Shown one piece after another: positions 23,040 to 41,037 of a stretch of 64,000 bases of DNA. The position numbers and the translations under genes are program-made. The DNA comes from Mesostigma viride (taxonomy: Eukaryota; Streptophyta; Mesostigmatophyceae; Mesostigmatales; Mesostigmataceae): assembly GCA_009746045.1 (NCBI GenBank), contig RPFO01000065.1, positions 7,769,576 to 7,833,575 of the forward strand. Reading direction: 5' to 3'. The notes under the pieces are model-generated. The model saw only the letters and a program-made list of their open reading frames with translations, did no database searches and was not told where the DNA came from. Position 1 is the stretch's first letter; the number at the start of each line of letters is the position of its first letter.

Positions 23040-23240
23040 ATTTTTAAAAATTATAAAATTATAACACATGACTCCATTGGAAGATCATGTAGCACGTATT
23101 CCATGGCTGATGGGGGGGGGGGGGGGGCGGAGCCGCGACAAAATAACTGGAATCTAAGCTATATACAAAAATCGAGCTAGCTACTCAGCAAAGCGCCTAG
23201 CTCTTCCTCTTGGGGGGATCGGGGGGCTTGCCCACCATAA
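23040..23240 (-). mobile_element. 3' end of a retroelement with weak CAAT-loop hairpin
   Basis: Sense is leftward. A Lys/Pro-rich ORF tail relic (23240-23195) is homologous to 48710-48760. It is followed by a short 3' UTR, a G/C homopolymer near 23112-23128, the hairpin CTTC-CAAT-GGAG (23083-23072) and an AT-rich tail. Confidence 0.5.
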
Positions 23241-23241
23241 T

Positions 23242-23300
23242 TAATTAATTAATTAGACTCGTGCTCCCGTTGGGGAGTCACGGAGCATTAACCCCGATGG
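23242..23300 (-). mobile_element. solo retroelement 3' terminus with CAAC hairpin
   Basis: In sense orientation GTGACTCCC-CAAC-GGGAGCAC (stem at 23277-23264) followed by a TTAAT-rich tail. It is nearly the same terminus as the pair at 14229-14376. A short GGAT microsatellite (23303-23326) abuts it. Confidence 0.55.
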
Positions 23301-23432
23301 ATGGATGGATGGATGGATGGATGCAAACAGTCCTACCGGTCTAATCTATCTACATCGGCTACATACTACATCTATCTAACAGCATTCTAACTACAACATC
23401 TATCTAGGCAGCCGCACGCTGCCCTAGGGGAG

Positions 23433-23640
23433 CTATCTGGCGTGCCTCCCACGGGATTGCACACGCGGGCGCTTCCCCACTGGGGGGGGCTCGTTGTCCT
23501 CGATGAACTGGGCCCACTTGGCCTTGTCCATCATCTTCTTCCAAATCACAGAGAGGCCTAGGCCCCCCATGTCCTCTACTAGCTGTTCTTTGAAGGTGCG
23601 GGCCTTGCGGCGTCTAACATCACTGGGCCCACCATAGCTT
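23433..23640 (-). pseudogene. C-terminal tail of an unidentified transposon-like ORF
   Basis: The minus frame carries GLGLSVIWKKMMDKAKWAQF, then a Pro-rich basic end and a stop at 23433. The segment L-x-LSV-x-x-x-x-M-D-K-x-KWA is also found at 48490-48610, and a related basic tail at 48710-48900. I cannot name the family. Recurrence next to retroelement 3' ends suggests a mobile-element protein. Confidence 0.4.
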
Positions 23641-24056
23641 GAGCACCAGGTCAGTGCGCCTCATCTCACACTTCTAGCTCGATCATGCACTGGTACATAC
23701 TAGCACTTTTAGTTGTCTCATCTATGAGCACTGGTCACTCATCCGCAATTACATGAGAGATTTGATCCACACAGCTTTAGAACGAATCATGAACGAATTC
23801 TCGCCAACCGTTGTGAGACTTAATTTATTAGTAGTACTACTTAATTTACCTAGTTGTCTCACATGTAACTGCGTCACGTGAGAACCAACCAGTGTGAGAT
23901 ACTTTGTGTTTAGCAGGTTCATGAAATGGCTGCACATGATGCAGGGAAATATACTTAATTGATAACTTACATGTGCGCATGTAGGAGTAATCCTAACACT
24001 TGATCAAGAGGATGCTGCCACTAAAGGCCACGTGTTTCCAAAAATATTTCTGAGTC
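23641..24056. other. spacer, nothing recognised
   Basis: AT-rich sequence without a convincing frame or repeat. Confidence 0.4.
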
Positions 24057-24120
24057 TTAACCCGTGTTTTTTTAATTAGAACGTTCGCGATATATCGCGT
24101 TGTAAGCTTTTTATAGAACG
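24057..24120 (-). repeat. dispersed palindromic motif, copy 2
   Basis: Contains ttaacccgtgttttttt followed by a cgatatatcgcgttgt half-palindrome. It is the reverse complement of the better-preserved copy at 33033-33105. Confidence 0.6.
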
Positions 24121-24145
24121 CGTATAGCACCTAAGGAATTTTTTT

Positions 24146-24510
24146 TTCATGAATTGAATTGAATTGAATTGAATTGTAACATAACTCCGCTGGGAGTATA
24201 TGTAGCACATAGCCCAGAGAAGGGGCATATGGCCTATCATACATTCTAAGCTACTTCCTGCAAGGGTGGGAATGTAAACAACACTTGCTCTAGGTGCACT
24301 AGGGCACCTGCACCACCCAGAGTTTCAGGCAACACCCAGCTACGGGGAGCCTGTCATAGGTGGGGAAGATCAGCACAGCTATACAAAAGCTAGGGCATGG
24401 CTTCTCAGCAGGGAGTGACCCCCTGCATGGTGGGCACTGCATATAATTAAATAAAGCTAGGTATCATCTGGAGGGTGGCTCATCATAGGCACACATGTAC
24501 ATGACTAGAA
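24146..24510 (-). mobile_element. 5'-truncated LINE-like copy, 3' UTR only
   Basis: Matches the 3' UTR of the 1148-3068 copy. It has a (GAATT)n tail at 24149-24177 and the hairpin ACTCC-CAGC-GGAGT (24197-24184), a one-base loop variant of the usual CAAC. No ORF1 remains. Confidence 0.75.
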
Positions 24511-25004
24511 AAGTTTTTTCATGGTCATGTATATACTTTCCTGAAAGCCCATAAATCAAAGGATTTTTTGAGCTACTCAGACCTACAAAATGCTTATTCA
24601 TTAGAGAGATACACTGGTTTGAATACAGGGGGGTCTGACCATGACCGCGATTTCTTGACCATAGGTCACAAGTCATGTGCTTATTCACAAATGGTTCATG
24701 AAAAAAATCTGGCTTCTTGCATGAGCTATGGGCAACATATGCAGGCTCTGTGAAACAAAACTCAGGCCCATTGGGCCACTGGAGCTATTTTTCATTAGCA
24801 TCACAATTACAACGCAGTACAACGCAGTGGGAAACATGAGAGCCCTTGACAACATTACGCAACGACCCGAGCCCTGGCATAAACGGGGCCATAGTGAGCT
24901 TGGAGGGTCAAAACGTTGAAAATAGGTGTCGTATAAGTTATACTGCATCAAACATGCATCAAACATCATGACTGGATGACCTAATATGACTGAATCAGGC
25001 AGCC
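24511..25004. other. spacer, nothing recognised
   Basis: No domain, RNA or repeat seen. Confidence 0.35.
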
Positions 25005-25795
25005 ATAGCCAAATCCTTGATCGCATGGGCCTTACTGGTGAGATCGAGCTGGCCGCCCACCGCCTTCCCCGCGCGCGGGGTAAGGCAGGGCCGCCCCCGC
25101 TCCTTCTCACCTTTAAGACCCCGGCGGACAAGATTTCTTTTCTCAGACGCCGCAAGCGGCTCGAGAAGACTCTCTTCACCCTTGATGACGACCTGACCCT
25201 GGCGCAGCAACAACGGCGACGGGAGCTATGGCCGACCTACCTCCAGCTCCGGCAGACCAAGGCGGGGCAGCCGGTGTACTGGAAGGGGGCGGCCATCTAC
25301 GTCGGCCACAAGCCCTGGCAGGCGACCCCCGCAGCCCCAGCGACTCCAGGCGCCCCAGCTTAGGGGACTACAGCAGTAGTAGTGTAGAATAGATAGACCG
25401 TGGGCCATGTACATGTACGCCTCCTAGAGGCCCTATCCCAGCTAAGCCACGCGCTTTATTTCATCATGTACATGTGTGCCTATGATGAGCCACACTCCAG
25501 ACGATGCCTAGCCTTATTTAGTAATGTTGTGCCCATGCAGGGAGTCACTCCCTGCTGAGAAGCCATGCCATAGCTCTTGTATAGCCATGATGATCTTCCC
25601 CCTCACAGGCATGCTCCCCCCTTACCCGGGCATAGCGTGATAGACCATGAGGGTGCGGGTGCCCTGGTGCACCTAGAGCAAGTGTTGTTTACATTCCCAC
25701 CCTTGCAGGAAGTAGCTTAGAATGTATTATAGGCTCATATGCCCCTTCTCAGGGCTATGTGCTACATATACTCCCAACGGAGTTATGTTCCTAAT
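25005..25795 (+). mobile_element. 5'-truncated ORF1-only LINE-like copy
   Basis: Holds the C-terminal third of ORF1 (to the stop at 25361-25363), the complete 3' UTR and the hairpin ACTCC-CAAC-GGAGT (25770-25783), with a short CTAATTAAT end. It points opposite to its neighbours. The 5' truncation is typical of target-primed reverse transcription. Confidence 0.75.
25010..25363 (+). pseudogene. L1-type ORF1 C-terminal fragment
   Basis: The open frame includes LPRARGKAGPPPLLLTF, DKISFLRRRKRLEK, DDDLTLAQQQRRRELWPTYL and VYWKGAAIYVGHKPW. It is the best-preserved version of the RNA-binding C-terminus in the window, with no frameshift in this part. Confidence 0.7.
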
Positions 25796-26387
25796 TAATA
25801 GCCAAAGCATCATCCACTCTCACAACATGTTGAGCACATGCCTCGTGGAAATGGAGGTGCTGGGTTTTCATTCCATAACGCGTGCAATACTGAAAGAAAG
25901 AGGCACGTGTAATGCAATTAAGGCTTGGATAGGTTGAGTGATCCATGAGCTTACATGCAGGCAAAGATGACGCTGTCCAGAATGCATGCTAGCAAATGGT
26001 GGCAAGATGCTAACAACACATGATTATACACCATGATTATGGGCACCCAGCTGATCTTCTTGCACAATCAACGCAGTATAAACCATCAACATCCAATCCT
26101 CACGATATATGCACGGCTTGACGACGTATACAGCACCTAAATACTGCACAACTGCAACCAGGCTGCTATGGCTGACATGCAAGCAACGTCGAGTAGGATG
26201 GCGGTCTTAGAGAGGCTGGGCAGAGGTCGGTAGAAATAAGTGGAAAACTGGCAGAAACTAGGTAGAAACACGATATACTTACGCCTGCAAGCACTAGATT
26301 GAGCCGGTGGCAGAGGCCATTTCCAGGAAAATACAGCATACCGTAGCAATAGCCACGGTCACGCCTTACGCTATTTGCAGGCACCAT
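25796..26387. other. spacer, nothing recognised
   Basis: No domain, RNA or repeat seen. Confidence 0.35.
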
Positions 26388-28265
26388 CATTGAATTGAAT
26401 TGAATTGAATTGTAACATAACTCCGTTGGGAGTATATGTAGCACATAGCCCAGAGAAGGGGCATATGGCCTATCATACATTCTAGGCTACTTCATGCAAG
26501 GGTGGGAATGTAAGCTACCCCTGCTCTAGGTGCACCAGGGCACCTGCACCCTCATGGTCTATCACGCTATGCCCGGGTAAGGGGGGAGCATGCCTGTGAG
26601 GGAGGAAGATCATCATGGCTATACAAGAGCCAGGACATGGCTTCTCGACAGAGAGCATCTCTCTGCATGGCATAGCATGGCTCAATTCTTAATGCAACAT
26701 CCATGGGGGTCCCGTTATAGGCAGGGCTTGGCTAAATTCTGTAGACAACATCCATGGGGGCCATTATGGGCGCACATGCGCGTGGGCCACATGCTAGGCT
26801 AAGCCTGACTAATCTACACTACTGGTATGAATTCCCTAGTCTAGCTGGGGGCGCAGGAGGGGGCTGCCAGGGCTTGTGGTCAACGTGGATGACCGCCCCC
26901 CTCCAGTATACCGGCTTCCCCCCTGCGCTGTGCCGGAGCTGAAGGTAGGTCGGCCATAGCTCGCGTCGCCGCTGTTGCTGGGCCAGGGTCAAGTCGTCGT
27001 CCAGCGTGAAGCGAGTCCTCGAGAGCTTCTTGCGGCATTTAAGGAACGACAGCTTGTCCGTCATGTACTTAAAGGTGAGGAGCACGGGTGCCGGGCCAGC
27101 CTTCCCCCGCGCGCGGGGGAGGCGGACAGCCGACATGTCCAGCTCACCAGTAAGTAGCATGGGGGCAAGAATGTCGCGCTTAAATGCCTCAAGAAGGCTC
27201 GTGGAGGTCTCACCTGCCGGCTGGTCGAAGTGCTTGACGATGATGTCCATTGTGGCTGCGCCGGGCGATGTCGGTTTCCTCGCGAAGGTCGAGGGCTTGT
27301 TGCTTGAGTTGTGCCGAGATGGTGGAGGTGGTGGAGGTGGTGTGCTGCTTAAGCAAGTCCGCCCAGGTGGAGGGAACATCACTGGCCGGGCCAGCAGGTG
27401 CCGGCTGGGCAGCGATTTCCTGTACCGCTTGGGCGGTGAGGCCGGCGGTGTCATGCAAGCTCTCAAGGGCGGTGGCGGTGGCTTGAAGGCGTTGGTCGAG
27501 GTCGAGGAGCTGGGCTTTGATGTCGGCAGTGAAGGCGGAAACGGCGGTGGAGGTGGAGGCGGCGGCGGTGGAAATGTGAGGAAGTTCAGCAGTCAGCGTG
27601 CCGCCGATTGCTGAAATGTCGGCAGCAAGGGGGGTCACGTGCTGCTGAAAGGCTTCCGTGAGGATGGAACGGAGGGTGGAGGCGCAGATGGATGGAGCCC
27701 AGATCTCGCCGTCAGAGCGCTGGAGAAGGGAGTTGAGGACGGTGTGCTGGAGTTCGGGGCGGGTGCAGCCAAGCATGGCGCCGGAGGCTAGCCAGGGGCT
27801 GCCGTTGCTGCAGAGAAGGCGACCTTGGTCGGAGAGATGGAGGCACAGGTCGTAAAGCGAGGCGTAGTCCCCGAAGAAGATGCAGTCCATAGCATCCTCA
27901 GGAGACATGTTGTTCCAGTCGTGATCATCGACCTTGAAAGGGTGGAACCGAAAGCGCGGTTCCGAGGGGCGGGACCATCCTGTTTTGTCGGCTGGGCGGG
28001 TGCGTTTCGGGTCAGGCGATGCCGATGGCGAGGCTTTAAGCCCGGGAGGTTGCTGGGTGGCTACCAGTGCACGACTAGTGTCACCGCTGCCTGCCGGACC
28101 TGATGGCGAAGCTGCAGCCGCAGCTGCCGCATTTTCATGGGCGAGCGCATCCGCCAAACTGCGTTGCGTCAAAGGACGTTTGCTCGTCATATATTGCGTG
28201 TTAGATTCGGAAAATTATATCAGCATGTGCGTCTTAGAAAGACGAAGCGATAGTGATATTCACAG
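26388..28265 (-). mobile_element. ORF1-only LINE-like element, most complete copy
   Basis: Sense is leftward. The order is: 5' UTR with the CGTCTT/AAGACG inverted repeat (28195-28262), ORF1 (28190-26819, one frameshift), a 3' UTR of about 400 nt, the hairpin (26433-26420) and a (GAATT)n tail at 26390-26411. Both ends are near an ATCATT sequence (26386-26394 and about 28272-28280), a possible but unproven target-site duplication. Confidence 0.75.
26819..28190 (-). pseudogene. L1-type ORF1 protein with one frameshift
   Basis: Starts MTSKRPLTQRSLADAL at 28190. The first frame runs to about 27210. The homologous continuation (DIIVKHFDQPAGE onward) is in another frame from about 27250 to the stop at 26819. 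Residues in the middle are a likely coiled-coil/helical region rich in Gln, Leu and Ala. The C-terminal part has LPRARG and DDDLTLAQQQRRRELWPTYL. Without the frameshift the protein would be about 450 aa, within the size range of L1-type ORF1p. Confidence 0.7.
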
Positions 28266-28439
28266 CCACATCATTCCAAAAAGCCATTTTTCCACCCTGA
28301 AAATTATTCTAGGATAGGCTAATGATTAGTTTGGCCTCAAATTTGGCACCAAGGTGCCTAATCAGATATCTTATGGTGGCATGTGGTCAAATAATTTTTT
28401 GGGAGTCGGCAGCATGGTAACATGGTGACATTTGCTAGC

Positions 28440-29200
28440 ATAAAAATACCGAATTTTCAGCACTTTCTGGCATGTATGCGTATATAATGACATCAAATGA
28501 ACTCAGTTGGGCCTGGAACTTTGCACATGTTATAAACACATCCCATGCAGCATGCCCACAAAGTTTCAGGCTGGTTGGATCACAAAATGGTGACAGATGC
28601 TAGCATAAATACCCCCAAAATGCAGTTTTTCAGGGTTTTCCAAGGGTTTCATCACACATATGCATATATAATGACACCAAATGAACTCAGTTGGGCGTGG
28701 AACTTTGCATATGTTCTAAACACATCCCATGCAGCATGCCCACAAAGTTTCAGGCTGGTTGGATGACAAATTGGTGACAGATGCTAGCATAAACACCACA
28801 AAAATGCAGTTTTTCAGGGTTTTCCAAGGGTTTCATCACACATTTGCATATATAATGACATCAAATGAACTCAGTTGGACCTGGGACTTGGCACATGTTC
28901 GAAACACATCCCATGCAGCCTGCCCACAAAGCTTCAGGCTGGTTGGATGACAAACTGGTGACAAATGCTAGCATAAATACCACAAAAATGCAGTTTTTCA
29001 TGGTTTTCAAGGGTTTCATCACACATGTGCATATATAATGACATCAAATGAACTCAGTTGGACCTGGAACTTGGCACATGTTCGAAACACATCCCATGCA
29101 GCCTGCCCACAAAGCTTCAGGCTGGTTGGATAACAAATTGGTGACAGATGCTAGCATAAATACCACAGAAAAAGCAGCTTTCTATGTTCTTCCAAGGGTT
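28440..29200. repeat. 184-bp tandem repeat, about four units
   Basis: The segment catgcagcatgcccacaaag recurs at 28545, 28729, 28913 and 29097, exactly 184 bp apart, with a few point changes per unit. Flanking parts (atgacatcaaatgaactcag) repeat with the same period. No known satellite was recognised. Confidence 0.9.
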
Positions 29201-29340
29201 TCATGGCAATCATTCCACCTTGGTGTACAGAAGGTTCCAAACAACACATCATTACATTATGCATCATATTTACAATGCAGGAAGGCATACTTGGGGGCAC
29301 ATGCCTATAGTACAATGCATTAATAACACAGCTCTAGCCA

Positions 29341-29520
29341 GCTAGCTAGCTATATAGTGGCTAATGCCACACCCGGGGGCACGTTCTCACGGCCCTGCAT
29401 CCTTTTCCTTTTCTTCTTCTCTGCATCTGACAGGGGCCTGCCCCCCATCTTCTCATCCACCAGCCTGGTGAGCACCCTGACGTTGGTGACTTGCGTCAGC
29501 TACCCTACCCCCATGGCACG
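29341..29520 (-). pseudogene. basic ORF tail, possible mobile-element remnant
   Basis: The minus frame reads [20 protein letters not shown] and then ends at a TAG near 29355. It resembles in composition the Lys-rich tails at 23.4 and 48.7 kb. Identity unknown. Confidence 0.25.
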
Positions 29521-29619
29521 CTTGGCCTTACGCTTGGTGAAGGTGGAGGGGACCGTGGGTGCGACAGTTGGTCTGGGTTTTCATCACCCCCTTCCTCCAG
29601 TGCATGCGTGTGCTCCAAC

Positions 29620-29975
<356 letters not shown>

Positions 29976-29978
29976 CAT

Positions 29979-31391
29979 ACCCTCCCTCCCTCCCTCCCTC
30001 CCTCCCTCCCTCCCTCCCTCCCTCCCTCCTCCCTCCCTCCCTCCCTCCCTCCCTCCCTCCCTCCCTCCCTCCCTCCCTCCCTCCCTCCCTCCCTCCCTCC
30101 CTCCCTCCCTCCCTCCCTCCCTCCCTCCCTCCCTCCCTCCCTCCCTCCCTCCCTCCCTCCCTCCCTCCCTCCTCCCTCCCTCCCTCCCTCCCTCCCTCCC
30201 TCCCTCCCTCCCTCCCTCCTCCCTCCCTCCCTCCTCCCTCCCTCCCTCCCTCCCTCCCTCCCTCCCTCCCTCCCTCCTCCCTCCCTCCCTCCCTCCCTCC
30301 CTCCCTCCCTCCCTCCCTCCCTCCCTCCCTCCCTCCCTCCCTCCCTCCTCCCTCCCTCCCTCCCTCCCTCCCTCCCTCCCTCCTCCCTCCCTCCCTCCCT
30401 CCTCCCTCCCTCCCTCCCTCCCTCCCTCCCTCCCTCCCTCCCTCCCTCCCTCCCTCCCTCCCTCCCTCCCTCCTCCTCCCTCCTCCTCCCTCCCTCCCTC
30501 CCTCCCTCCCTCCTCCCTCCCTCCCTCCCTCCCTCCCTCCCTCCCTCCCTCCCTCCCTCCCTCCCTCCCTCCCTCCCTCCCTCCCTCCTCCCTCCCTCCC
30601 TCCTCCCTCCCTCCCTCCCTCCCTCCCTCCCTCCCTCCCTCCCTCCCTCCCTCCCTCCCTCCCTCCCTCCCTCCTCCCTCCCTCCCTCCCTCCCTCCCTC
30701 CCTCCCTCCCTCCCTCCCTCCCTCCTCCTCCCTCCCTCCCTCCCTCCCTCCCTCCCTCCCTCCCTCCCTCCCCTCCCTCCCTCCCTCCTCCCTCCCTCCC
30801 CCTCCCTCCCTCCCTCCCTCCTCCCTCCCTCCCTCCCTCCCTCCCTCCTCCCTCCCTCCCTCCCTCCCTCCCTCCCTCCCTCCCTCCCTCCCTCCCTCCC
30901 TCCCTCCCTCCTCCCTCCCTCCCTCCCTCCCTCCCTCCCTCCCTCCCTCCCTCCCTCCCTCCTCCCTCCCTCCCTCCCTCCCTCCCTCCCTCCCTCCCCC
31001 TCCCTCCCTCCCTCCTCCTCCCTCCCTCCCTCCCTCCCTCCTCCCTCCCCCTCCCTCCCTCCCTCCCTCCCTCCTCCCTCCCTCCCTCCCTCCCTCCCTC
31101 CCTCCCTCCCTCCCTCCCTCCCTCCTCCCTCCCTCCCTCCCCCTCCCTCCCTCCCTCCCTCCCTCCTCCCTCCCTCCCTCCCTCCCTCCCTCCTCCCTCC
31201 CTCCCTCCTCCTCCCTCCCTCCCTCCCTCCCTCCTCCCTCCCTCCCTCCCTCCCTCCCTCCCTCCCTCCTCCCTCCCTCCCTCCCTCCCTCCTCCCTCCC
31301 TCCCTCCCTCCCTCCCTCCCTCCCTCCCTCCCTCCCTCCCTCCCTCCTCTCCCTCCCTCCCTCCCTCCCTCCCTCCCTCCCTCCCTCCCTC
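29979..31391. repeat. (CCCT)n microsatellite, 1.4 kb
   Basis: CCCT/CCT units throughout, with scattered 3-base units that shift the frame. Long open frames on both strands are artefacts. Confidence 0.95.
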
Positions 31392-32397
31392 CCCCCTCCC
31401 TCATTCATACACCCGTTCATTCATGCATGCAGCCGCTCATCATTAACACGCCTCCGTTGGGAAACTCACGGGGTATGAACTATGAAACGGGCGGTAAGAA
31501 AGGAAGAAGGAGCCGCCTCCCCAACATGCCGCCCGGCAAAGGCAGCGATGGGCCGTCCAGGAGGGAAACACTGCGCTTTCCCTTGTACGCCGGGGTGCGC
31601 AGGCGACGTGCGGGCACTGTCGCGTGTAAATTTGCCTGCCCGCCCCAGTCCTTCTCGGAACGCCTCCCCAGAGCATGCCGTCATGGTAAGAGCTCTTTTC
31701 GCCCGTCGCCGGAAGCTTAAACAACAAGAATACGCCGGTTAATGACCAGAAAATGGGGGGTTGTCGACGTTATAAACCAGTAGCTGTGGTTTTTCCCGCA
31801 CCCCGAGCACACTCCGGACGGGGCCAGCAAGCCCCGCCCGCAGGATAAACACCGGGCGATGTTGCTGCGCCCAAGGTAAGTCATATAGCTGCAAGAAAAG
31901 ACGTAAAAGCGATTAAAAGCACGACATGCAGTGTTGCCCCTGTCAGCGCTCCTATAATTCTCACTTTTTCGCGGAAGGGGCGTAAAAATCGGAAACGCAA
32001 AATTAAGGGAAATCCATCGCTGGGTTTCTTTGAAATGATGTTAGGAACTGGTAGAATGTGTCCATAACCAACGAGAGCATGTTTTTCCTGTCTGTGTTTT
32101 ACCTTGCACACACACGGGTCGGGCCGGTTGGTGTGCAAAACGCCCGCCTGCTGCCCACGTGCCCTCGCTGCAGAAAAAAAAGAAACTGTTTTTCAGGTTT
32201 TTTAATGTACGATAATTTTCCTTATGTAATTGCCGTCCGAACAAGCGAAATAACGTCCAAAATGGTTGCGTAATCAGCTCGCAATAAATTTTCGCGTCAC
32301 CATAGCCGTGCACACCGAATTTCAGTCAACATTGCACGGCACACCGAATTTCGTCAAATTTCGCGCGGGAATTACCGGGGTGCGCAAGGCGCGGCGT
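31392..32397. other. intergenic with one retroelement-type hairpin
   Basis: Only a minus-sense TTCC-CAAC-GGAG hairpin at 31463-31452 stands out. The frames at 31480-31740 have no recognisable domain. Confidence 0.4.
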
Positions 32398-32472
32398 CGG
32401 ACTGATGTGGCTGAATTTGGGGCTCAAACGTGAAAGTTATGAGCTCCGCCGTCAGCCATGGCTACCTCGTGG
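32398..32472 (+). repeat. 75-bp dispersed repeat found next to retroelement 5' ends
   Basis: Matches 155-215 and 3065-3126 almost base for base (cgtgaaagttatgagctccg core), but here no ORF1 element adjoins it. Confidence 0.7.
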
Positions 32473-33032
32473 CTCGTGGCATAAAGTCAAATTTTTCACC
32501 ATCATGCCCGGAGCTAACCAATAAAAGTCTGCACAAATCTCGGCTTAGCCGAGAGTCCGGGCGTTCGGAATGAATAAACATGTGTTAAGAAGTCGAAACA
32601 CCATGGAAATACCAAGCATGGTGCCGCAGCAGACCCGAGTCTTGACGTAATAATATGGATGCCGGTTTCCAGGGTTTCCGCATGAAAGTTGGGTGAGAAA
32701 CTGGAAAAAACTACGTTTCCTTTGCCCCAGTACCTCAACAAACTCGTAGAAACCTAATTATCAACCTTTGAACGCATCATCATGGTCGTGCTACCCAACA
32801 GCCACTGAAATTCGCGCGAAAACTGGCGAGATCTACCTGCCGCCATCGCCGTCGTCTTCACCTTCGTCCCGCGAAAATGCCTGATTTCAGTGGTACATAT
32901 TTGTTTGCAGCTGTCACAAAAAAAATACCAAAAATACCAGGATTTTTTCTTGAATTCTATGAGATGTTTCTGACCTATTTTGAAAGTTTCAGACCAAAAA
33001 TCGCATGTTTAATAGGTTTGCCACGTGTCAGA
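32473..33032. other. intergenic, nothing recognised
   Basis: AT-rich, no convincing frame. Confidence 0.4.
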
Positions 33033-33105
33033 TTACAACGCGATACATCGCGTTCTAACCCTACAACGCGATGTATCGCGTTGTAAAAAAAACACGGGTT
33101 AATAT
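33033..33105 (+). repeat. pair of palindromes ACAACGCGAT-RY-ATCGCGTTGT
   Basis: Two 22-bp near-perfect palindromes sit 29 bp apart (33034-33055 and 33063-33084), followed by aaaaaaaacacgggttaa. A decayed reverse copy of the right half and the A/T run is at 24057-24120. This could be the end of a small transposon or a protein-binding site. Confidence 0.6.
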
Positions 33106-33527
33106 AATTACCATGGTAGAGATGACTACGTCTGGACTGCGGTTGTTCTCTCCTTCATATCTTACAGAATGGCCAGTAAATGCCACCAACATCTCTAAAA
33201 ATAGTTTACGTGTCTGCAGCCAACAAGTTTTGGCCCAGCACAATCTGCAAAATTGACAATGAATCAGTGGGCAAAGGGGCGCCAGGGGAAAGAACACACA
33301 GAAAACCCCACGCAAAACGTCAGCGCTGCCGTTGAAGAGCTACACGACGCACAACAGCAATTACTTGCACAACAAAACATGTTTCACGTGCTGTGGAGAT
33401 CTCATCTTGCAGTGCAACAACCTCGGCGAACTCACTTAAAAAAAAAACACAACCATTCCTCCTTTCGGCCAAACCCAGGTCACCTTGGAAAAGTCGCAGA
33501 TTGCCAAAATGGACACAAGCGTAAGAA

Positions 33528-40213
<6,686 letters not shown>

Positions 40214-41037
40214 GGCTGCCTAATTTATCGAACGCAAAACTTCTTCTGCAAAACTTCCGGCACTTCCTCAATGAACTGGTTTCCTCGTGCAGTTAGCTTC
40301 GAGAACTAGCTTACGTCATGGCTACTGCTCGGTGCCTCGGTCCTGGCATCGCACGTCGCGCGGTTTCCTGCACTTCGCAGTTAGGCTGCACAACTGCTGC
40401 ACATAGGAGTACACACTGGCGCCGCGACGCGGCGAATTTTGCACTAATTGTTACAGCGGCCAGCAGCAGTTGCGACGCTGACATTTACAGTTGTCAGTAA
40501 TCAGTACAGAAAGAGACTTTACGGTGCCGACGGCAGCAGCTAAACAAAAAATTTTCTTGCCTGCTGCCTGTCGGGGGGTCGTGAAAAGTGAAAACCCTAC
40601 CCTGATGGCAGATGGCCTGATCGAAACATGGAAACCAAAAGCCCGGCCTAAATTAATGGTGCAGAAAGTTGAAGCGAAAGGAATAGAGATGGAAGGTTGC
40701 CAATTGCCATGCTTAGGATCATTGACGGGGCACCTCCGTTCTTCACGAGCTTCTAGGCCTGCAGGCATCCTTATTGTATTTCCTATTGTATTTTCTCATC
40801 ATCTCAGCGTTATAAAGCGATGGAGTCTTACTCATTGACGATGGCTTGTCTTCTACTCGGCTTAGACATTACTATTAGGTTTTATTGGCTGAAAAGTGAA
40901 AGGATTCTTTGAACAAAGCTCGTAACTCCCAAACGTCTCCTTTGAACCCATTTACTCCCAAGGTAATGCTTTCGGCTATCAGTCTTTGGTACCCATATTG
41001 GAGTTCCTAGCTTGCACACCGACAGGTGCTATCAGCG
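40214..41037. promoter_or_regulatory. divergent promoter region, DRE2 / ANKRD39-like
   Basis: 824 bp between the two start codons must contain both promoters. No named element identified. Short frames here have no domain. Confidence 0.4.
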
